From: Physocladia obscura
Taxonomy: Eukaryota > Chytridiomycota > Chytridiomycetes > Chytridiales > Chytriomycetaceae
DNA: 32,881 nt
NCBI GenBank assembly: GCA_027596945.1
Contig: JADGJH010000075.1
Span: 1-32,881 of the forward strand
Direction: 5' to 3'
Of this stretch, positions 10,533-18,601 are shown piece after piece. Position numbers and translations under genes: made by a program. How positions within the stretch are numbered: position 1 is the first letter of the stretch; every line of letters starts with the position of its first letter. The notes beneath the pieces were generated by a model, which searched no databases, was not told the DNA's origin, and saw nothing but the letters and a program-made list of their open reading frames with translations.

Positions 10533-11230
10533 ATGGTAAACAGTCAATCCTAACTGATTGCATAAAACTATCAATACCAACTGAATAACTTTGCTGCCTA
10601 CAAAAACACCACAGCCCCTTTACGATTTGATTTGCATTGCTAGACGAACAAAACCGCCTGCTCATGTATTAACAGCAGCATCAACGAAATCAGCACAGAC
10701 TTCAAAGTCGACACCAGGACACTCAGTACAAAGCATATTCAACGAACAGGACCACCAGGTGAGAAAGACGAATTCCAGACTTTATTGGCGAATGACAAGG
10801 ATTGAAAACAACAAAAAAAAACAAATGCACTTATTCAGTGGAAGGAGGAGATCGTAAAACCCCTGATGCGCATGACAGCCTTGCGCGTAATGGATAGTGG
10901 GGGTGTTGTGCGCGGATTCCAGCATCTTGGCGCATCAGATCTGCCTTATCGCATGCGGCGCCACCAGGAGGTCTTTCGGACTGGAGTTACTTGGTATGCA
11001 AAAGTCTCTTTTTATCTTGTTTTAATGTTTTCTTGATCCGTCGATTATATTTGCCTATCTTACGCCTGTAATTCATTAGGGCCATGCAATTCGACGCGTC
11101 GCCGAATGCAATGACAGCACTGCGTCGTCATCTGTCGTTCGATGAAAGAGTTATTCGATTTACTGTCATTAAGCTGGGTGATACGCTGCAGGAATGCACT
11201 GGCGCATACAAATTGCCACCACCACCTTAA
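10533..11230 (+). CDS. MRP17: mitochondrial small-subunit ribosomal protein bS6m
   Basis: Component of the mitochondrial ribosome small subunit. Proposed exons: 10533-10535 (the ATG alone), 10615-10758, 10839-10993 and 11080-11230, about 150 residues. The protein opens MPLYDLICIARRTKPP and continues RVMDSGGVVRGFQHLG, LPYRMRRHQEVF, WAMQFDASPNAM and RVIRFTVIKLGDTLQE, the bS6 core in order. There is no in-frame ATG in exon 2 (stop TGA at 10582). ATG followed by the donor gtaaac at 10536, a branch-like ctaac near 10550, and acceptor acag at 10614 restore the family's usual MPLYEL start. A low-complexity insert of about 31 residues (10666-10758) disappears if the donor gtatta at 10666 is used instead, giving about 119 residues, closer to the usual length. 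Both splice forms keep the frame. Confidence 0.88.
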
Positions 11231-11310
11231 GTAAGGTGGTGGGCAACTTCTATTTTATTTTCATCTTCCGTGTGAATTGCATTATTTTAGTCATTCGCCA
11301 ACGAACAAAA

Positions 11311-12048
11311 ATGAAAAATGTTTCATATTCTTTGACAAGTGCAGCTTGTTTCAGGCAAGATGCTATGCTTGTTGACAAGATGCTTGCCACTAGAAGACTG
11401 TCCGCTTTATCTGGTCCAGCAAACGCTCAAAATCCTCGTGCGAACTATCTACCAATCAGAAATAGTTTGTATGTGACGGCATGGAGAAAAGAAGAATTGG
11501 TTGGGTATATCCTGGCTAGGTCTTTTCAAACGAGCTCCGTTCTTGGTCAAAAGATTTACCACGCTTTCGACACCTCGGCGAACGAAGTCAATGACGATCA
11601 CGCGACTGTCAGTCACTTGGCAGATACTTTAACAATCAACGAAATTGTTGTTCAGCAGTCTGTAGAAGGCAAGGGAATAGCATCGAAAATGCTGGATGTA
11701 ATCATGTCACAAAATAGTCAACGTGCTCTTTCCGACGTTGAATTCTCCGTTCTTTGTTCCAACTCCTCCAGCGAAAAGATGTTCACCCGGTTTGCCGAGC
11801 GCCATGGCCATGCGATATCTTTTGGAAACGTTAGTGGGAGTGCCTGGGGCTCATACATTGACTGGAAAGTTTCTGTTCAAGCTGTCGGCAAAGTGCGAAG
11901 TTTATGTAAGGAAAATGGTTCAGGCAATAAGCTTACAATATTATCTCCACCTTTCCACACACTGAGCTCACTGGCTTCAACTGATTGGCAATGTTTTCGA
12001 GATCGTCGTGATCTGGTTGATAGATCGAGAAGTTTTCAAAAAAAATAA
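11311..12048 (+). CDS. GNAT-family N-acetyltransferase, EctA-like
   Basis: Single exon of about 245 residues. The central part looks like a GNAT acetyl-CoA-binding fold. YVTAWRKEELVGYILA is a beta-strand pair. INEIVVQQSVEGKGIASKML is the acetyl-CoA motif, with Q/ExGKGIA in place of the usual RGxGIG/A. CSNSSSEKMFTRFAERHGH matches the late GNAT segment. The SNxxSxxxFxxFAxRHG pattern is close to L-2,4-diaminobutyrate acetyltransferase (EctA, ectoine synthesis), but the N-terminal substrate part is divergent and a 60-residue tail follows. Substrate is therefore not assigned. The start is the first ATG after stops 80 bp downstream of bS6m; a non-coding leader with an intron at 11231-11290 (gtaagg...tttag) is possible. 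No other ectoine gene is seen. Confidence 0.6.
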   Translation: MKNVSYSLTSAACFRQDAMLVDKMLATRRLSALSGPANAQNPRANYLPIRNSLYVTAWRKEELVGYILARSFQTSSVLGQKIYHAFDTSANEVNDDHATVSHLADTLTINEIVVQQSVEGKGIASKMLDVIMSQNSQRALSDVEFSVLCSNSSSEKMFTRFAERHGHAISFGNVSGSAWGSYIDWKVSVQAVGKVRSLCKENGSGNKLTILSPPFHTLSSLASTDWQCFRDRRDLVDRSRSFQKK

Positions 12049-12111
12049 AAAAAAAGCAACAGGATGTTTGTCGGAAAAATGAAAAAAGATTTTAAAGATA
12101 AGTGAAGTTCA

Positions 12112-15100
12112 ATGGAAGGAATTGTGACAGCAGTAAATCGGGACGATCAAGTGCGTGGAGCAATAGCTCTTGCCCATTCATTGCGAACGTATGGTGGCGG
12201 ACGCACGCGAATTGTGCTGGTGCCGGCACATCAAACCCTAAGCAACGACAGCAACGATCACGATCAATCACAAACTCAAAATACTTATAACCTGACGACG
12301 GCAGCACTGGCTACACTCCATCGTGCGTTTGATCGCGTTGAGTATGCAGCACCGCTGAGTGATTCTTCCAGTGACTCATCAGGAACTGCTTTCTTAGCTT
12401 TAAGCGCAGCTGATCCAGTAGCCATGCGTGGTTTGCAGCGCGTAGTTTTTATCGCGCCGGCCGCAATTGCAGTTCGTGCACTTGATCCTTTGTTTGCTGC
12501 CCTGAACAACAGCAGCGACAACAATGGCAATAATGCTAGCGCCGCATTTGCTGCCGCACCTGACTCATCGTGGCCAGATAGTTTCAACACGGCTGTTTTT
12601 GCGGTGCGTCCATCATCTGCTCTATTTACGGCTCTTCATTGGCACGCGCTATATTCGCGTGCGTTTTATGACGGTCAGAATGCTTTTTCTTTCTCCGATC
12701 ACGATTACTCACTTAACCCCTATCATTATTTAAAAAAAAATATTAAAAAAAAAAAAAAAAATTCAGGTACCGAGCAAGGGTTGCTTAATGCGTTCTTTCG
12801 TAGTTGGTCAGGTCCATCGCTGCATCCGCCACTTCCAAGGACTTCCACAGACCCTAATGCGCCGTCGTATCCCGACTATTCTCCGGAAGTGTCGCGCACT
12901 GCACGGCTTCCGTTTGCTTTTAATGTCACACCGACTGCTAATTATTCGTACCTGGTACCAAATATTTTGTTTTTTATGTATTACTCCCTTTTCACGGATT
13001 CTTCAACAGCCTGCTATGACGCATTTTGAAAATGAAATGGTGATTATCAATTTCGCAGGTCCAGAAAAGCCATGGAATCAATCACGATTTTCAGATGGAA
13101 CCGTCTGGAATAGGTATCCAGGCTTTTTTTTCTTTTCTTTCCTCTTCTTTTTTGTTATCAGATCTAATCTTTTAAATGTGGCTGCCCAGAACAATGCCGC
13201 CGCATATTGTCAATCTCCACAGCATGTGGTGGAAGGTTTATGAAAAAGCAATAAGTTTTTGGAAACAGGAAGATGAAGTAAGTTTTCCCGCCTTGTCACT
13301 AATTTGATAATTGCCTCATCTTATTCATAGGCACATTTGAAAGCTGCTGAACAGTGGAAAATAACGTCAAGTACAGCTTCCGAAGTAATCGTGCCCCAAA
13401 GTGGTGAGTGGAAAGATAGAATTTTATGTTATATATATTATCAATCTCATCACAGGAGCAGATTTTTATGACCACCAAGAGTATCAAAAATGGATCCATC
13501 AAAGTGTAGAATTAAGCTCAATTTCGGAACAAGAATTTATCCATACTCCTTCTAGTGAAAACCAATATTTGCAAGAAAGTCCGATTACGCCAGAAAGACA
13601 AAATGTATCTGTCTTCGATGATTTATTCTACCCAGACGCTCGAAAAAATCGCAATATACAGCCTATTCCATATTACACTGAAAGCAATCCTATTCAAGTG
13701 ACTCACATATATGATAACTGGTACAAGAATGATTTCAAGGAAATAAATGAGGGGCAAAATTGGAAATCAAACGCAACGGCAACCATTACATCGTCTTCTC
13801 GGGAAATTTCCGCTTGGAATACAAGTAATGGGGACAGCGGTTTTCATAATCAGAAATCTTCCGAATTATTACCACCACCAAACTCAAGTCCGTTGCAAAG
13901 CGATGAAAACCAGCAAAATCAACAGTCTACATCAAATAACCAAAACGGAAAAAAAAAGCGTTATGCAAGGTACACATATGTGTCGAAAATAACTACAGCA
14001 ACAGCCCGAGTTCCTTTGGATGGATCCACTTCTGATACTAATTTCATCCTGAAAGAAAGCGACTCTGTCAAGCAGCAGCAGCAGCAGCGACAGTACCGAA
14101 ACAAACAAGAAAAACAGAAATCTGTCCATACGGCGGAGTCTCACAAGATCGATACAGCTTTGCAAAGTTTCGTTGATAAAGTTGCTAAAACCGTTTCCAA
14201 ACCAATTGCGGTGTCGCAACAACAACAACAACAACAACAAAGACAACAACATCATACTGAGCTTCATCGTGCAGTTTTCGGAGGCACTGAAGAAGAAGGC
14301 GATGAAGAATATGGCGAAGATGCAGAAAGTCGGGACGAATCTGGCGCTATGACGCCGACAACACCGCGCGATCGACAATACAGCCAGGATAACGATGAAT
14401 ACAGCAGTGAAGATTTTGGTGCGATGCAATCTTCAAGATATCAATGGGACTTTGAAGAAGCCACACTACCATCAATGTCAAAGAGGGGTATGCGACGTTC
14501 CAGATTAAACAGTGTTGCATCTTCTGGGGGAAGTGTAGTTGGTGGAGGAGGAAAGGGGATGGTATATGTTGTTGTGCCAAAAGATGCGGACAGGTTTGAT
14601 GATATATTTGGTGGTAACAGTCGTGGAATGGCGAGAGTTGACAAAGATGGTGTTCCGGTTGTATTGAAGTCGAGTTTCGGCAAACTTGGTGCAATTGAAT
14701 TGGTTGCTAGCAACGTTGCTGTTAATTCCATGTAATTTTTTTTTATTTTCTTTTTTTTCTTTCTTATATTAATTTATTTACTTTCTCCTGATTTGATTAA
14801 TTCTGATTTTTTTATTTCGTAAGGAATCAATCGACTCCCTGCAACATCCTGTCTATCTCGTTATTCAATGAGAAATCTTCGTTGCGTAATAGTTCAAGCG
14901 AAAGCTTGGTTGCATTATCAAACGATTTAAAAAGCACAATGACAACCGCCACCAACACTACCACGAATGAACAGCAATTTGAAGAATTGAACGAGCCATT
15001 CTCATTCAAACAATCAAAATCACTTCAAGCACAAAATTCTGGTAAATGTAGTTGAAAATTAAATTGCATTTTTCTGGTTTGAGGGATTTTTAAAAAATAT

Positions 15101-15392
15101 TATTTTATATTCAGGAAAAATTCCGTTTTCACCGTCGTCAGCTCAAAATACTCAACAGAACGGGGAAATCTCTGCAATCAGGTCCGAGCATCTCCATGTT
15201 GTTCGATTATTGTCCGACGAACTCAAAAGCCAAGCAAATACAATTGCACTTTTGCAAGAAAAAATCCAGACACTCGAGAATGAAAAATTGAGTATGAAAG
15301 CACAGCAGCACCAAAAACAAAAACGAGCTGATTTATTTCCAGTTTCCCTTCCTTCTCCGTCTACAAGCGAGAAAAGTTTGGGTGAATTTTGA
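12112..15392 (+). CDS. glycogenin-like GT8 protein lacking the metal-binding residues
   Basis: Glycogenin primes glycogen by glucosylating its own tyrosine with UDP-glucose and Mn2+. Exons: 12112-12673, 12767-12954, 13010-13113, 13190-13277, 13331-13403, 13456-14731, 14824-15041 and 15115-15392, about 928 residues. GT8 landmarks: IVTAVNRDDQVRGAIALAHS at the start, WPDSFNTAVFAVRPS, EQGLLNAFF, LPFAFNVTPTANYSYL with the acceptor-type tyrosine, and NFAGPEKPWN. The DxD motif expected after VVF is Ala-Pro-Ala (residues 115-117, 12454-12462). The metal-binding His before FxGPxKPW is Asn264 (13049-13051). The Asp of the DQGLLN motif is Glu190. All three metal ligands of the animal enzyme are thus absent. 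Beyond about residue 340 the protein is long, polar and probably disordered, with polyQ and an acidic stretch, ending in a short coiled coil. Symbol withheld because activity is doubtful. Confidence 0.85.
14073..14240 (+). repeat. polyglutamine codon runs in the glycogenin-like gene
   Basis: Five CAG codons at 14073-14087 and eight CAA codons at 14217-14240 encode two glutamine runs in the disordered tail. The pure-codon runs suggest slippage expansion. Confidence 0.85.
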
Positions 15393-15756
15393 CGTGGATT
15401 ATTTGTGCTTGTGTGTGAGTATTTGGGGTGTGTTGTTGCTGAGATTTATGACTTGTCCTCTGTTTTTTTTTTTTTGTCTTTTTTTTTTCCCCTAAATGTG
15501 GTGGATGCCTTCACTTCACTTTTTTTATTTCTTTTTTCATTTTAAAACTTTCTTTTTTTCCCCTTTCAGTTTGAGGTGATGTACGGGTGATTGGATGACA
15601 CAAAGTGGTGATACAAAATACAACAAAAAAAATTTTTTTTTTTTTATCACTGATAAAAGGATGACAAGATCTGCTTTTTGACAAAAAAAAACAAAAAAAC
15701 AGGAGGAACAAGTTTCCTTCCACAATATCAGCAAAGAATTCAGTGACGTTTGGTTT
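15393..15756. other. CPA1 upstream leader and promoter region
   Basis: Spacer with long T and A runs. An open stretch upstream of 15757 (NISKEFSDVWF) is in frame with the attenuator peptide but has no ATG and cannot be joined in phase to the glycogenin tail. I read it as leader sequence. Confidence 0.45.
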
Positions 15757-15880
15757 ATGTATCGTCACTCACAAGAAGTTGTCAGCCAAGATTACATTAG
15801 CGAACAGGTAACAATTGTCTTACCAACAAAATCCAACTAATATCACTGCGTAGATTTACAAGGGTTTTAGCACTGCTTAA
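15757..15880 (+). CDS. arginine attenuator peptide uORF of CPA1, split by an intron
   Basis: In ascomycetes the CPA1/arg-2 leader encodes a 24-25 residue peptide that, with arginine, stalls the ribosome at its stop codon and shuts off the main ORF. Here exon 15757-15807 and exon 15854-15880, joined over a 46-nt intron (donor gtaaca, acceptor cgtag, phase 0), encode exactly 25 residues. The C-terminal part reads SQDYISEQIYKGFSTA; the Neurospora peptide has SQDYLSDHLWRALNA at the same distance from its end. The Asp at position 12, essential in the known peptides, is conserved. The stop at 15878 is 61 nt before the CPA1 start. Unspliced RNA would give a 27-codon ORF ending at 15840 with an unrelated C-terminus (VTIVLPTKSN), so splicing would be needed to make the peptide. 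Identity rests on sequence likeness and position. Confidence 0.85.
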
Positions 15881-15941
15881 TTCCAACTACAGCTGCAATA
15901 TATACACTTGCAAGGCATATTAAACGCGCAGTATCTTTCCA

Positions 15942-17315
15942 ATGATTAAACACGCACGCGGAATGCTATTCGCGATCAGCCAACAATTACGTGTGAGCAA
16001 CACTTGGGGATTTCAAGTCAAGACGCGCAGGCTGGCAACGGTGTCAGGGGCTGGGTTGGTTGCGCCAGTCGGGTCTGTCGCGGAGCCGGAGCCGCGTCCG
16101 GCGGCCCTGCACCTGGGCACGGGGTCGACGTTTGGCGGCGTGTCGTTCGGGGCGGCGGTGGGCGCGCCGGTGACGGGCGAGGTGGTGTTCACGACGTCGC
16201 TGGTCGGCTACACCGAGAGCATGACGGACCCGTCGTACAGCGGCCAGATCCTCGTGTTTGCGCAGCCGCTGATTGGCAACTACGGCGTGCCCGACGCCGC
16301 CGCCCGCGACGCCGCCGGCCTCTCGCGTTTCTTCGAGAGCCCCCGCATCCACGTGCGCGGCGTCGTCGTCAACGACTACGCCGCGCGCCATTCGCACTGG
16401 GCCGCCGTCGAGTCGCTGGGCCAGTGGTGCGCGCGCCACGGCGTTCCGGCCGTCTGCGGCGTCGACACGCGCGCGATCGTCTCGCTGCTGCGTGCACGCG
16501 GCTCCACGCTGGGCGAGATTGCCGTCGCGCCGTCCGCAAATCTGCCCTTCCCGCCTCCGAGTCCTCCGCACACGCTCGTGAATCCAAATCAGTTCAATCT
16601 GTGTGCGGCGGTTTCTACAAAAGTAAAATATATCGTCAATTCTGGCGGTGATGTCAATATTGCCTTAATTGACTGCGGCGTCAAGCACAATATTCTCAAG
16701 TGTCTCGTGAACCGTGGTGCAAAAGTCACGGTTGTTCCGTGGGATCATGATATTACGAAAGATGCCGAAAAATATGACGGTGTGGTACTCTCTAACGGGC
16801 CCGGCGATCCAGGGCATATGGCGAAAACTGTTGCCAACGTGCAGGCCATCATTGCAAATGACGTTGGAAAAACCCCGACTCCTATTTTTGGCATTTGCAT
16901 GGGCAATCAAATTCTCGGCATGGCGGCTGGTTACAAGACTTACAAAATGCCTTTTGGCAACCGCGGTCATAACCAGCCATGCATTGATTTGACCAACGGC
17001 AAATGTTTCATCACTTCTCAAAACCACGGCTATGCTCTTGACGACACTGTGAAAATACCAGGATGGATGCCTTACTTTCGTAATGCAAATGATGGGTCCA
17101 ATGAAGGTGTACGTCATACAAGTTTACCCTACTCGTCAGTGCAATTCCACCCCGAAGCTTGTGGCGGTCCACTCGACACTGACCATCTGTTTTCTAATTT
17201 CATGAATGAAGTTCGTGCGCTTAAACGGGAACACCACAGACTGTCCAGCAAGATTGGAACAGCCATAAATTTGTATAATACTCAAACTGTTGGTTCGCGA
17301 TCGTCGTATGCTTGA
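15942..17315 (+). CDS. CPA1: carbamoyl-phosphate synthase, arginine-specific, small (glutaminase) subunit
   Basis: Hydrolyses glutamine and passes ammonia to the large subunit to make carbamoyl phosphate for arginine synthesis. Single exon, 457 residues. Residues 1-40 form a basic, acid-free leader typical of a mitochondrial presequence. The small-subunit N-domain includes GEVVFTTSLVGYTESMTDPS. The class I glutamine amidotransferase domain has LSNGPGDP, FGICMGNQILG with the nucleophile Cys, and SSVQFHPEA with the catalytic His and Glu. The first 215 codons (16040-16590) are extremely G/C-rich, especially at third positions, while the second half returns to the AT-leaning usage of the neighbours. 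Expression is probably controlled by arginine through the uORF at 15757-15880. An AATAAA-type cluster follows the stop. Confidence 0.95.
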   Translation: MIKHARGMLFAISQQLRVSNTWGFQVKTRRLATVSGAGLVAPVGSVAEPEPRPAALHLGTGSTFGGVSFGAAVGAPVTGEVVFTTSLVGYTESMTDPSYSGQILVFAQPLIGNYGVPDAAARDAAGLSRFFESPRIHVRGVVVNDYAARHSHWAAVESLGQWCARHGVPAVCGVDTRAIVSLLRARGSTLGEIAVAPSANLPFPPPSPPHTLVNPNQFNLCAAVSTKVKYIVNSGGDVNIALIDCGVKHNILKCLVNRGAKVTVVPWDHDITKDAEKYDGVVLSNGPGDPGHMAKTVANVQAIIANDVGKTPTPIFGICMGNQILGMAAGYKTYKMPFGNRGHNQPCIDLTNGKCFITSQNHGYALDDTVKIPGWMPYFRNANDGSNEGVRHTSLPYSSVQFHPEACGGPLDTDHLFSNFMNEVRALKREHHRLSSKIGTAINLYNTQTVGSRSSYA

Positions 17316-17318
17316 AAG

Positions 17319-17345
17319 AAATAAAATAATGGAGTAAATAAAAGA
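17319..17345 (+). terminator. AATAAA-type cluster downstream of CPA1
   Basis: Two AATAAA hexamers lie within 30 bp after the CPA1 stop, consistent with a polyadenylation signal. The convergent gene's stop is at 17402. Confidence 0.4.
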
Positions 17346-17401
17346 GTTTTATTAATTAAGAGTCATTAAAAAAAAAGAGGAAAACGGGGCCAGTTTGAAG
17401 A

Positions 17402-18400
17402 TCACTTGCGATTGGACTTGCTATTGTTATTAGAATTGTTGGCAGATGCTCCCTTCTTGTTGCCACTGATACCAGCCTGTCTTCCCAAAATTGGCGATGG
17501 TGGCTCTACAGGAACTCCATCGTGAATAAACTCAAAGATTTCGGGCGACTTGGCCTCTTTCGGCGGTGGAATTGTCGATTTTAAGCTCGGATGGATTTGC
17601 TGCACCTTTTTACCACTTGCTACACTGTTTGAAGATTGTCTGGGAGCTGGTGATGATGCTGGAGACTTGTTGCGCTGCTGTGCGGCGCTTTTCGATCTGC
17701 TCGCGGCAGCTGTTGGCTGTTCAACCAAAGTGTGGTGCTTGTTGGCAGTGTAGAAGTCCATCCAAACTGCAGTATGCCAGTCGGCTTGGATGTTGAGACC
17801 GCCAGCATTGTTTTTGTTTTTGGAAATTTGAGACTTTCCTGCCGACGACGCTGGTCTCAATTGCTGCTGCTGTTGCTGTTGTTGTCTGGCCGGAGAAGAG
17901 GGTCTTGCTTGCTGTTGTTTTTGTTGTTGTTGTGTTTGTTGTTGCTGTTGTCTTCCTGGAGTATTCGGTCTCGCCTGTTGTTGCAGTTGCAGTTGCTGTT
18001 GCTGGCCATTTCCGCGCTGCAGACGAGCGACCGACGCTTGCGGTTTGAGAGCGGCGGCCCACTTGGGCGGCAGATCAAACAGATTGCCAAATACCGAGTC
18101 CGGCAGGCCAGCTGCAGCAAGGCCAGGCTTCAGTGGGGCAAGCGGATTACCCTTCATCGTTGACTTCGGTGCCGCCGCTTGCTTTTGGATGCCATGGTTT
18201 TGCAAGCTTTGTGCTGGCTTTGGCATCGCCGGTGTTGCATTGTTGCTGCTATTTTGCTGAGGCTTGGCTTGTGCTGCCGACAATTTCGGAGTCTGAGGCT
18301 TGTTATTGACAAGATTCTTTTGCTGGACCGCCGAGTGTTGCTGTTGCTGAATCGACTGCTGAACGGCAGCGACTGTTGCATTCTGGTTCACTTTTCCCAT
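17402..18400 (-). CDS. Q-rich low-complexity protein, function unknown
   Basis: Single open frame of 332 residues with no recognised family. It is dominated by Gln, Ser, Ala, Pro and Asn, with glutamine runs around residues 130-185. Three less repetitive segments may be functional: GLPDSVFGNLFDLPPKWAAAL near residue 100, IQADWHTAVWMDFYTANKHH near residue 205, and EIFEFIHDGVPVEPPSPILG near residue 290. The PPSP motif in an otherwise disordered protein recalls short linear motifs of RNA-decay or nuclear adaptor proteins, but this is only a resemblance. It converges on CPA1 and diverges from the syntaxin gene, whose start is 201 bp away. The composition is low-complexity, yet a frame of this length without stops in an AT-leaning region supports a real gene. 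Confidence 0.7.
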   Translation of the reverse strand: MGKVNQNATVAAVQQSIQQQQHSAVQQKNLVNNKPQTPKLSAAQAKPQQNSSNNATPAMPKPAQSLQNHGIQKQAAAPKSTMKGNPLAPLKPGLAAAGLPDSVFGNLFDLPPKWAAALKPQASVARLQRGNGQQQQLQLQQQARPNTPGRQQQQQTQQQQKQQQARPSSPARQQQQQQQQLRPASSAGKSQISKNKNNAGGLNIQADWHTAVWMDFYTANKHHTLVEQPTAAASRSKSAAQQRNKSPASSPAPRQSSNSVASGKKVQQIHPSLKSTIPPPKEAKSPEIFEFIHDGVPVEPPSPILGRQAGISGNKKGASANNSNNNSKSNRK

Positions 18401-18601
18401 ATTTTCTCTCGTTATTATAATGAGGTTTTGATTTTTTTTCCTTTTTAATTTTCTTTATTTATCTATTTTTCATATGTAGTGTAAAAAGGAGGCACAATTT
18501 TGAGGCAAATATCTCCTCTTCTCGATTTAAGTTTTAATCAACCAGATTTTGATCTAGTTTGACTGCATATTTTTTCGAGAGTTGTGTTTGCAAAGAGAAA
18601 A
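18401..18601. promoter_or_regulatory. divergent promoter region, Q-rich gene / syntaxin-18
   Basis: 200 bp of AT-rich DNA with T runs separates two divergent starts. No specific site recognised. Confidence 0.4.

Noticed and set aside
12085..12590. Minus-strand ORFs opposite the glycogenin-like gene
   Set aside because: No splice structure or motif; they mirror the biased codons of the real gene.
15700..15756. Open stretch before the attenuator peptide as a last exon of the glycogenin-like gene
   Set aside because: No donor of matching phase exists in the final glycogenin exon; the frame leads directly into the attenuator peptide, which explains the likeness to coding sequence.
16004..16651. 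Long open frames on both strands within the first half of CPA1
   Set aside because: They arise because G/C-rich sequence has few stops. The CPA1 frame carries all family motifs and the others are Arg/Ala-rich shadows.
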